A stretch of 64,000 nt of DNA from Siphonodentalium dalli (Eukaryota > Mollusca > Scaphopoda > Gadilida > Siphonodentaliidae). Below are positions 10,701 to 23,293 of the stretch, in pieces. Every line of letters begins with the position of its first letter. Position 1 is the first letter of the stretch. Position numbers and translations under genes: made by a program. The stretch covers positions 206,624,151 through 206,688,150 of the forward strand of contig CP136065.1 in the NCBI GenBank assembly GCA_032622095.1, given 5' to 3'. The notes under the pieces were generated by a model that was not told the DNA's origin, did not search any database, and saw only the letters and a program-made list of their open reading frames with translations.

Positions 10701-13700
10701 CTAGATATCTAAGAGTCCAATGTTAAATATCAACCTAGATATCTGAGGGTCCAATGTTAAATATCAACCTAGATATCTGAGAGTCCAATGTTAAATATCA
10801 ACCTAGATATCTGAGGGTCCAATGTTAAATATCAACCTAGATATCTGAGAGTCCAATGTTAAATATCAACCTATATCTGAGAGTCCAATGTTAAATATCA
10901 ACCTTTATCTGAGAGTCCAATGTTAAATATCAACCTAGATATCTGAGAGTCCAATGTTAAATATCAACCTAGATATATGAGATTCCAATGTTAAATATCC
11001 ACCTATATATGAGAGTCCAATGTTAAATATCAACGTATATCTCAGAGTCCAATGTTAAATATCAACCTAGATATCTGAGAGTCCAATGTTAAATATCAAC
11101 CTATATCTGAGAATCCAATGTTAAATATCAACCTTTATCTGAGAGTCCAATGTTAAATAGCAACCTAGATATCTGAGAGTCCAATGTTAAATATCAACCT
11201 AGATATCTGAGAGTCCAATGTTAAATATCAACCTAGATATCTGAGAGTCCAATGTTAAATATCAACCTATATCTGAGAGTCCAATGTTAAATATCAACCT
11301 TTATCTGAGAGTCCAATGTTAAATATCAACCTAGATATCTGAGAGTCCAATGTTAAATATCAACCTAGATATATGAGATTCCAATGTTAAATATCCACCT
11401 ATATATGAGAGTCCAATGTTAAATATCAACGTATATCTCAGAGTCCAATGTTAAATATCAACCTAGATATCTGAGAGTCCAATGTTAAATATCAACCTAT
11501 ATCTGAGAGTCCAATGTTAAATATCAACCTTTATCTGAGAGTCCAATGTTAAATAGCAACCTAGATATCTGAGAGTCCAATGTTAAATATCAACCTATAT
11601 ATGAGAGTCCAATGTTAAATAGCAACCTTTATCTGAGAGTCCAATGTTAAATATCAACCTAGATATCTGAGAGTCCAATGTTAAATATCAACCTATATAT
11701 GAGAGTCCAATGTTAAATATCAACCTATATATGAGAGTCCAATGTTAATATCAACCTATATATGAGAGTCCAAAGTTAAATATCAACCTTTATCTGAGTG
11801 TCCAATGTTAAATATCAACCTAGATATCTGAGAGTCCAGTGTTAAATATCAACCTTTATCTTAGAGTCCAGTGTTAAATATCAACCTATATCTGAGGTCC
11901 AATGTTAAATATCAACCTATATCTGAGAGTCCAGTGTTAAATATCAACCTATATATGAGAGTCCATTGTAAAATATCAACCTATATATGAGAGTCCAATG
12001 TTAAATATCAACCTATATCTGAGAGTCCAATGTTAAATATCAACCTATATCTGAGAGTCCAGTGTTAAATATCAACCTAGATATCTGAGAGTCCAATGTT
12101 AAATATCAACCTATATATGAGAGTCCATTGTTAAATATCAACCTATATATGAGAGTCCAATGTTAAATATCAACCTATATCTGAGAGTCCAATGTTAAAT
12201 ATCAACCTATATCTGAGAGTCCAGTGTTAAATATCAACCTAGATATCTGAGAGTCCAATGTTAAATATCAACCTATATATGAGAGTCCATTGTTAAATAT
12301 CAACCTATATATGAGAGTCCAATGTTAAATATCAACCTTTATCTCAGAGTCCAATGTTAAATATCAACCTTTATCTGAGAGTTCAATGTTAAATATCAAC
12401 CTATATCTGAGAGTCCAATGTCAAATATCAACCTATATCTGAGAGTCCAATGTTAAATATCAACCTATATCTGAGAGTCCAGTGTTAAATATCAACCTAT
12501 ATCTGAGAGTCCAATGTTAAATATCAACCTAGATATCTGAGGGAACAATGTTAAATATCAACCTTTATCTGAGAGTCCAATATTAAATATCAACCTATAT
12601 CTGAGAGTCCATTGTTAAATATCAACCTAGATATCTGAGGGAACAATGTTAAATATCAACCTTTATCTGAGAGTCCAATGTTAAATATCAACCTATATCT
12701 GAGAGTCCAATGTCAAATATCAACCTTTATCTGAGGGTCCAGTGTTAAATATCAACCTATATCTGAGAGTCCAGTGTTAAATATCAACCTTTATCTGAGA
12801 GTCCAATGTTAAATATCAACCTATATCTGAGAGTCCAATGTTAAATATCAACCTTTATCTCAGAGTCCAATGTTAAATATCAACCTTTATCTGAGAGTTC
12901 AATGTTAAATATCAACCTAGATATCTGAGAGTCCAGTGTTAAATATCAACCTATATCTGAGAGTCCAATGTTAAATATCAACCTATATATGAGAGTCCAT
13001 TGTTAAATATCAACCTATATATGAGAGTCCAATGTTAAATATCAACCTTTATCTCAGAGTCCAATGTTAAATATCAACCTTTATCTGAGAGTTCAATGTT
13101 AAATATCAACCTAGATATATGAGAGTCCAATGTTAAATATCAACCTATATCTGAGAGTCCAGTGTTAAATATCAACCTAGATATATGAGAGTCCAATGTT
13201 AAATATCAACCTATATCTGAGAGTCCAGTGTTAAATATCAACCTAGATATATGAGAGTCCAATGTTAAATATCAACCTATATCTGAGAGTCCAGTGTTAA
13301 ATATCAACCTAGATATATGAGAGTCCAATGTTAAATATCAACCTAGATATATGAGAGTCCAATGTCAAATATCAACCTATATCTGAGAGTCCAATGTTAA
13401 ATATCAACCTATATCTGAGAGTCCAGTGTTAAATATCAACCTAGATATATGAGAGTCCAATGTTAAATATCAACCTATATCTGAGAGTCCAGTGTTAAAT
13501 ATCAACCTAGATATATGAGGGTCCAATGTTAAATATCAACCTTTATCTCAGAGTCCAATGTTAAATATCAACCTTTATCTGAGAGTCCAATGTTAAATAT
13601 CAACCTTTATCTGAGAGTCCAATATTAAATATCAACCTATATCTGAGAGTCCAATGTTAAATATCAACCTATATCTGAGAGTCCATTGTTAAATATCAAC

Positions 13701-14261
13701 CTATATATGAGAGTCCAATGTTAAATGTCAACCTTTATCTGAGAGTCCATTGTTAAATATCAACCTATATCTGAGAGTCCAATGTTAAATATCAACCTTT
13801 ATCTGAGAGTCCAATATTAAATATCAACCTTTATCTGAGAGTCCAATGTTAAATATCAACCTATATCTGAGAGTCCAATGTTAAATATCAACCTATATCT
13901 GAGAGTCCAGTGTTAAATATCAACCTTTATCTGAGGGTCCAATGTTAAATATCAACCTATATCTGAGAGTCCAGTGTTAAATATCAACCTTTATCTGAGG
14001 GTCCAATGTTAAATATCAACCTTTATCTGAGAGTCCAGTGTTAAATATCAACCATTATCTGAGGGTCCAATGTTAAATATCAACCTATATCTGAGAGTCC
14101 AATGTTAAATATCAACCTATATGTCTGAGAGTCCAATGTTAAATATCAACCTATATACGAGAGTCCATTGTTAAATATCAACCTATATCTGAGAGTCCAA
14201 TGTTAAATATCAACCTTTATCTCAGAGTCCAATGTTAAATAGCATCCTTTATCTGAGAGTC
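7791..14261. repeat. Higher-order block A1 (about 6.47 kb)
   Basis: First copy of a large duplicated block. It is recognised by rare markers in fixed order, for example AATGGTAAAT at 7,791, TATCGGAGG near 8,345, CTATACCTGAG at 8,741 and GTTAATATC...ATGATAG at 9,964. The same series recurs 6,471-6,505 bp further on. Boundaries are accurate to about one unit. Confidence 0.85.
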
Positions 14262-17200
14262 CAATGGTAAATATCAACCTAGATATCTGAGAGTCCAATG
14301 TTAAATATCAACCTAGATATCTAAGAGTCCAATGTTAAATATCAACCTAGATATCTGAGGGTCCAATGTTAAATATCAACCTATATCTGAGAGTCCAGTG
14401 TTAAATATCAACCTAGATATCTGAGGGTCCAATGTTAAATATCAACCTATATCTGAGGGTCCAATGGTAAATATCAACCTAGATATCTAAGAGTCCAATG
14501 TTAAATATCAACCTAGATATCTAAGAGTCCAATGTTAAATATCAACCTAGATATCTGAGGGTTCAGTGTTAAATATCAACCTAGATATCTGAGGGACCAA
14601 TGTTAAATATCAACCTAGATATCTGAGAGTCCAATGTTAAATATCAACCTAGATATCTGAGGGACCAATGTTAAATATCAAGCTATATCTGAGGGTCCAA
14701 TGTTAAATATCAACCTAGATATCTGAGGGTCCAATGTTAAATATCAACCTTTATCTGAGGGTCCAATGTTAAATATCAACCTATATCTGAGAGTCCAATG
14801 TTAAATATCAACCTAGATATCTGAGAGTCCAATGATAAATATCAACCTAGATATCGGAGGGTCCAATGTTAAATATCAACCTAGATATCTAAGAGTCCAA
14901 TGTTAAATATCAACCTTTATCTGAGGGTCCAATGTTAAATATCAACCTATATCTGAGAGTCCAGTGTTAAATATCAACCTAGATATCTGAGGGTCCAATG
15001 TTAAATATCAACCTATATCTGAGGGTCCAATGGTAAATATCAACCTAGATATCTGAGGGTCCAATGTTAAATATCAACCTTTATCTGAGGGTCCAATGTT
15101 AAATATCAACCTATATCTGAGAGTCCAATGTTAAATATCAACCTAGATATCTGAGAGTCCAATGTTAAATATCAACCTAGATATCGGAGGGTCCAATGTT
15201 AAATATCAACCTAGATATCTGAGAGTCCAATGTTAAATATCAACCTATACCTGAGAGTCCAATGTTAAATATCAACCTTTATCTGAGAGTCCAATGTTAA
15301 ATATCAACCTTTATCTGAGAGTCCAATGTTAAATATCAACCTATATCTGAGGGTCCAGTGTTAAATATCAACCTTTATCTGAGGGTCCAGTGTTAAATAT
15401 CAACCTTTATCTCAGAGTCCAATGTTAAATATCAACCTTTATCTGAGAGTTCAATGTTAAATATCAACCTATATCTGAGAGTCCAATGTCAAATATCAAC
15501 CTATATCTGAGAGTCCAATGTTAAATATCAACCTTTATCTGAGAGTCCAATGTTAAATAGCAACCTATATCTGAGAGTCCATTGTTAAATATCAACCTAT
15601 ATATCTGAGGGAACAATGTTAAATATCAACCTTTATCTGAGAGTCCAATGTTAAATATCAACCTATATCTGAGAGTCCAATGTCAAATATCAACCTTTAT
15701 CTGAGGGTCCAGTGTTAAATGTCAGCCTATATCTGAGAGTCCAGTGTTAAATATCAACCTATATCTGAGGGTCCAGTGTTAAATATCAACCTATATCTGA
15801 GGGTCCAGTGTTAAATATCAACCTATATCTGAGAGTCCAGTGTTAAATGTCAGCCTATATCTGAGGGTCCAATGTTAAATATCAACCTTTATCTGAGAGT
15901 CCAATGTTAAATATCAACCTTTATCTGAGAGTCCAATGTTAAATATCAACCTTTATCTGAGAGTCCAATGTTAAATATCAACCTATATCTGAGGGTCCAG
16001 TGTTAAATATCAACCTAGATATACGAGAGTCCAATGTTAAATATCAACCTATATATCTGAGGGTCCAATGTTAAATATCAACCTATATCTGAGAGTCCAA
16101 TGTTAAATATCAACATTTATCTGAGACTCCAATGTTAAATATCAACCTAGATATCTCAGGGTCCAATGTTAAATATCAACCTAGATATCTGAGAGTCCAA
16201 TGTTAAATGTCAACCTAGATATCTGAGGGTCCAATGTTAAATATCAACCTAGATATCTGAGAGTCCAATGTTAAATATCAACCTATATCTGAGGGAACAA
16301 TGTTAAATATCAACCTAGATATCTGAGAGTCCAATGTTATTTATCAACCTATATCTGAGAGTCCAATGTTAAATGTCAACCTAGATATTTGAGGGTCCAA
16401 TGTTAAATATCAACCTAGATATCTGAGAGTCCAATGTTAAATATCAACCTATATCTGAGAGTCCAATGTTAATATCAACCTATATATGATAGTCCAATGT
16501 TAAATATCAACGTTTATCTGAGTGTCCAATGTTAAATATCAACCTAGATATCTGAGAGTCCAGTGTTAAATATCAACCTTTATCTGAGAGTCCAATGTTA
16601 AATATCAACCTTTATCTGAGAGTCCAATGTTAAATATCAACCTAGATATATGAGAGTCCAATGTTAAATATCAACCTAGATATCTGAGAGTCTAATGTAA
16701 AATATCAACCTATATCTGATAGTCCAATGTTAAATATCAACCTAGATATCTGAGAGTCCAATGTTAAATATCAACCTAGATATCTGAGAGTCCATTGTTA
16801 AATATCAACCTTTATCTGAGAGTCCAATGTTAAATATCAACCTATATCTGAGAGTCCAATGTTAAATATCAACCTATATCTGAGAGTCCAGTGTTAAATA
16901 TCAACCTAGATATCTGAGAGTCCAATGTTAAATATCAACCTAGATATCTGAGAGTCCAATGTTAATTATCAACCTAGATATCTGAGGGTCCAATGTTAAA
17001 TATCAACCTAGATATCTGAGGGTCCAATGTTAAATATCAACCTATATATCTGAGAGTCCAATGTTAAATATCAACCTTTATCTGAGAGTACAATGTTAAA
17101 TATCAACCTATATCTGAGAGTCCAATGTTAAATATCAACCTTTATCTGAGAGTCCAATGTTAAATATCAACCTAGATATCTAAGAGTCCAATGTTAAATA

Positions 17201-20200
17201 TCAACCTAGATATCTAAGAGTCCAATGTTAAATATCAACCTAGATATCTGAGGGTCCAATGTTAAATATCAACCTAGATATCTGAGAGTCCAATGTTAAA
17301 TATCAACCTAGATATCTGAGGGTCCAATGTTAAATATCAACCTAGATATCTGAGAGTCCAATGTTAAATATCAACCTATATCTGAGAGTCCAATGTTAAA
17401 TATCAACCTTTATCTGAGAGTCCAATGTTAAATATCAACCTAGATATCTGAGAGTCCAATGTTAAATATCAACCTAGATATATGAGATTCCAATGTTAAA
17501 TATCCACCTATATATGAGAGTCCAATGTTAAATATCAACGTATATCTCAGAGTCCAATGTTAAATATCAACCTAGATATCTGAGAGTCCAATGTTAAATA
17601 TCAACCTATATCTGAGAATCCAATGTTAAATATCAACCTTTATCTGAGAGTCCAATGTTAAATAGCAACCTAGATATCTGAGAGTCCAATGTTAAATATC
17701 AACCTAGATATCTGAGAGTCCAATGTTAAATATCAACCTAGATATCTGAGAGTCCAATGTTAAATATCAACCTATATCTGAGAGTCCAATGTTAAATATC
17801 AACCTTTATCTGAGAGTCCAATGTTAAATATCAACCTAGATATCTGAGAGTCCAATGTTAAATATCAACCTAGATATATGAGATTCCAATGTTAAATATC
17901 CACCTATATATGAGAGTCCAATGTTAAATATCAACGTATATCTCAGAGTCCAATGTTAAATATCAACCTAGATATCTGAGAGTCCAATGTTAAATATCAA
18001 CCTATATCTGAGAGTCCAATGTTAAATATCAACCTTTATCTGAGAGTCCAATGTTAAATAGCAACCTAGATATCTGAGAGTCCAATGTTAAATATCAACC
18101 TATATATGAGAGTCCAATGTTAAATAGCAACCTTTATCTGAGAGTCCAATGTTAAATATCAACCTAGATATCTGAGAGTCCAATGTTAAATATCAACCTA
18201 TATATGAGAGTCCAATGTTAATATCAACCTATATATGAGAGTCCAAAGTTAAATATCAACCTTTATCTGAGTGTCCAATGTTAAATATCAACCTAGATAT
18301 CTGAGAGTCCAGTGTTAAATATCAACCTTTATCTTAGAGTCCAGTGTTAAATATCAACCTATATCTGAGGTCCAATGTTAAATATCAACCTATATCTGAG
18401 AGTCCAGTGTTAAATATCAACCTATATATGAGAGTCCATTGTAAAATATCAACCTATATATGAGAGTCCAATGTTAAATATCAACCTATATCTGAGAGTC
18501 CAATGTTAAATATCAACCTATATCTGAGAGTCCAGTGTTAAATATCAACCTAGATATCTGAGAGTCCAATGTTAAATATCAACCTATATATGAGAGTCCA
18601 TTGTTAAATATCAACCTATATATGAGAGTCCAATGTTAAATATCAACCTATATCTGAGAGTCCAATGTTAAATATCAACCTATATCTGAGAGTCCAGTGT
18701 TAAATATCAACCTAGATATCTGAGAGTCCAATGTTAAATATCAACCTATATATGAGAGTCCATTGTTAAATATCAACCTATATATGAGAGTCCAATGTTA
18801 AATATCAACCTTTATCTCAGAGTCCAATGTTAAATATCAACCTTTATCTGAGAGTTCAATGTTAAATATCAACCTATATCTGAGAGTCCAATGTCAAATA
18901 TCAACCTATATCTGAGAGTCCAATGTTAAATATCAACCTATATCTGAGAGTCCAGTGTTAAATATCAACCTATATCTGAGAGTCCAATGTTAAATATCAA
19001 CCTAGATATCTGAGGGAACAATGTTAAATATCAACCTTTATCTGAGAGTCCAATATTAAATATCAACCTATATCTGAGAGTCCATTGTTAAATATCAACC
19101 TAGATATCTGAGGGAACAATGTTAAATATCAACCTTTATCTGAGAGTCCAATGTTAAATATCAACCTATATCTGAGAGTCCAATGTCAAATATCAACCTT
19201 TATCTGAGGGTCCAGTGTTAAATATCAACCTATATCTGAGAGTCCAGTGTTAAATATCAACCTTTATCTGAGAGTCCAATGTTAAATATCAACCTATATC
19301 TGAGAGTCCAATGTTAATATCAACCTATATATGATAGTCCAATGTTAAATATCAACCTTTATCTGAGTGTCCAATGTTAAATATCAACCTAGATATCTGA
19401 GAGTCCAGTGTTAAATATCAACCTATATCTGAGAGTCCAATGTTAAATATCAACCTATATATGAGAGTCCATTGTTAAATATCAACCTATATATGAGAGT
19501 CCAATGTTAAATATCAACCTTTATCTCAGAGTCCAATGTTAAATATCAACCTTTATCTGAGAGTTCAATGTTAAATATCAACCTAGATATATGAGAGTCC
19601 AATGTTAAATATCAACCTATATCTGAGAGTCCAGTGTTAAATATCAACCTAGATATATGAGAGTCCAATGTTAAATATCAACCTATATCTGAGAGTCCAG
19701 TGTTAAATATCAACCTAGATATATGAGAGTCCAATGTTAAATATCAACCTATATCTGAGAGTCCAGTGTTAAATATCAACCTAGATATATGAGAGTCCAA
19801 TGTTAAATATCAACCTAGATATATGAGAGTCCAATGTCAAATATCAACCTATATCTGAGAGTCCAATGTTAAATATCAACCTATATCTGAGAGTCCAGTG
19901 TTAAATATCAACCTAGATATATGAGAGTCCAATGTTAAATATCAACCTATATCTGAGAGTCCAGTGTTAAATATCAACCTAGATATATGAGGGTCCAATG
20001 TTAAATATCAACCTTTATCTCAGAGTCCAATGTTAAATATCAACCTTTATCTGAGAGTCCAATGTTAAATATCAACCTTTATCTGAGAGTCCAATATTAA
20101 ATATCAACCTATATCTGAGAGTCCAATGTTAAATATCAACCTATATCTGAGAGTCCATTGTTAAATATCAACCTATATATGAGAGTCCAATGTTAAATGT

Positions 20201-20733
20201 CAACCTTTATCTGAGAGTCCATTGTTAAATATCAACCTATATCTGAGAGTCCAATGTTAAATATCAACCTTTATCTGAGAGTCCAATATTAAATATCAAC
20301 CTTTATCTGAGAGTCCAATGTTAAATATCAACCTATATCTGAGAGTCCAATGTTAAATATCAACCTATATCTGAGAGTCCAGTGTTAAATATCAACCTTT
20401 ATCTGAGGGTCCAATGTTAAATATCAACCTATATCTGAGAGTCCAGTGTTAAATATCAACCTTTATCTGAGGGTCCAATGTTAAATATCAACCTTTATCT
20501 GAGAGTCCAGTGTTAAATATCAACCATTATCTGAGGGTCCAATGTTAAATATCAACCTATATCTGAGAGTCCAATGTTAAATATCAACCTATATGTCTGA
20601 GAGTCCAATGTTAAATATCAACCTATATACGAGAGTCCATTGTTAAATATCAACCTATATCTGAGAGTCCAATGTTAAATATCAACCTTTATCTCAGAGT
20701 CCAATGTTAAATAGCATCCTTTATCTGAGAGTC
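14262..20733. repeat. Higher-order block A2 (about 6.47 kb)
   Basis: Second copy of block A1 in direct tandem. The offset drifts from 6,471 to 6,505 and back to 6,472 bp, because single 32/34 bp units were gained (near 14,560) and lost (near 18,220). Near 19,316-19,400 it carries a patch (TTAATATC...ATGATAG...GAGTGTCC) copied from elsewhere in the array in place of the A1 sequence at about 12,850, which points to patchy conversion. Confidence 0.85.
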
Positions 20734-23293
20734 CAATGTTAAATATCAACCTTTATCTGAGAGTCCAATGTTAAATATCAACCTATATGTCTGAGAGTCC
20801 AATGTTAAATATCAACCTATATACGAGAGTCCATTGTTAAATATCAACCTATATCTGAGAGTCCAATGTTAAATATCAACCTATATGTCTGAGAGTCCAA
20901 TGTTAAATATCAACCTATATGTCTGAGAGTCCAATGTTAAATATCAACCTTTATCTCAGAGTCCAATGTTAAATAGCATCCTTTATCTGAGAGTCCAATG
21001 TTAAATATAAACCTAGATATATGAGAGTCCAATGTTAAATATCAACCTTTATCTCAGAGTCCAATGTTAAATAGCATCCTTTATCTGAGAGTCCAATGTT
21101 AAATAGCATCCTTTATCTCAGAGTCCAATGTTAAATAGCATCCTTTATCTGAGAGTCCAATGTTAAATAGCATCCTTTATCTCAGAGTCCAATGTTAAAT
21201 AGCATCCTTTATCTGAGAGTCCAATGTTAAATAGCATCCTTTATCTGAGAGTCCAATGTTAAATAGCATCCTTTATCTCAGAGTCCAATGTTAAATAGCA
21301 TCCTTTATCTGAGAGTCCAATGTTAAATAGCATCCTTTATCTGAGATTCCAATGTTAAATAGCATCCTTTATCTCAGAGTCCAATGTTAAATAGCATCCT
21401 TTATCTGAGAGTCCAATGTTAAATAGCATCCTTTATCTCAGAGTCCAATGTTAAATAGCATCCTTTATCTGAGAGTCCAATGTTAAATATCAACCTAGAT
21501 ATATGAGACTCCAATATTAAATATCAACCTAGATATATGAGAGTCCAATGTTAAATATCAACCTAGATATATGAGAGTCCAATGTTAAATATCAACCTAT
21601 ATCTGAGAGTCCAATGTTAAATATCAACCTATATCTGAGAGTCCAGTGTTAAATATCAACCTTTATCTGAGGGTCCAATGTTAAATATCAACCTTTATCT
21701 GAGAGTCCAATGTTAAATATCAACCTATATCTGAGAGTCCAATGTTAAATATCAACCTTTAACTGAGAGTCCAATGTTAAATATCAACCTTTATCTCAGA
21801 GTCCAATGTTAAATAGCAACCTTTATCTGAGAGTCCAATGTTAAATATCAACCTATATCTGAGGGTCAAATGTTAAATATCAACCTATATCTGAGAGTCC
21901 AATGTTAAATATCAACCTTTATCTGAGTGTCCAATGTTAAATATCAACCTAGATGTGAGAGTCCAATGTTAAATATCAACCTATATCTGAGAGTCCAATG
22001 TTAAATATCAACCTTTATCTGAGTGTCCAATGTTAAATATCAACCTAGATGTGAGAGTCCAATGTTAAATATCAACCTAGATGTGAGAGTCCAATGTTAA
22101 ATATCAACCTATATCTGAGAGTCCAATGTTAAATATCAACCTATATATGAGAGTCCAATGTTAAATATCAACCTAGATGTGAGAGTCCAATGTTAAATAT
22201 CAACCTAGATATCTGAGATTCCAATGTTAAATATCAACCTATATATGAGAGTCCAATGTTAAATATCAACCTATATCTGAGAGTTCAATGTTAAATATCA
22301 ACCTAGATGTGAGAGTCCAATGTTAAATATCAACCTAGATGTGAGAGTCCAATGTTAAATATCAACCTAGATATCTGAGATTCCAATGTTAAATATCAAC
22401 CTATATATGAGAGTCCAATGTTAAATATCAACCTATATCTGATAGTTCAATGTTAAATATCAACCTAGATGTGAGAGTCCAATGTTAAATATCAACCTAG
22501 ATGTGAGAGTCCAATGTTAAATATCAACCTAGATATCTGAGATTCCAATGTTAAATATCAACCTATATATGAGAGTCCAATGTTAAATATCAACCTATAT
22601 CTGAGAGTCCAATGTTAAATATCAACCTAGATATCTGAGAGTCCAATGTTAAATATCAACCTATATCTGAGAGTCCAATGTTAAATATCAACATATATCT
22701 GAGAGTCCAATGTTAAATATCAACCTATATCTGAGAGTCCAATGTTAAATAGCAACCTTTATCTGAGAGTCCAATGTTAAATATCAACCTTTATCTGAGA
22801 ATCCAATGTTAAATATCAACCTATATCTGAGAGTCCAATGTTAAATATCAACCTTTATCTCAGAGTCCAATGTTAAATAGCATCCTTTATCTGAGAGTCC
22901 AATGTTAAATATCAACCTTTATCTGAGAATCCAATGTTAAATAGCATCCTTTATCTGAGAATCCAATGTTAAATAGCATCCTTTATCTGAGAATCCAATG
23001 TTAAATAGCATCTTTTATCTGAGAATCCAATGTTAAATAGCATCCTTTATCTGAGAGTCCAATGTTAAATATCAACCTTTATCTGAGAATCCAATGTTAA
23101 ATATCAACCTATATCTGAGAATCCAATGTTAAATAGCATCCTTTATCTGAGAATCCAATGTTAAATAGCATCCTTTATCTGAGAATCCAATGTTAAATAG
23201 CATCCTTTATCTGAGAGTCCAATGTTAAATATCAACCTTTATCTGAGAATCCAATGTTAAATATCAACCTATATCTGAGAATCCAATGTTAAA
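20680..23293. repeat. Higher-order block B1 (about 2.61 kb)
   Basis: Marked by units with TATATGTCTGAG and TATATACGAGAG near 20,784-20,830, a run of AGCATCC units, and then TAGATGTGAG units. The marker at 20,784 recurs at 23,398, an offset of 2,614 bp. Confidence 0.8.
20948..21478. repeat. Dimeric AGCATCC tract
   Basis: Within block B1, nearly all units carry AGCATCCTTT. CTGAGAG and CTCAGAG often alternate, giving stretches of a 64 bp dimer repeat. The same tract appears at about 23,570-24,090 and 33,080-33,605. Confidence 0.75.
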
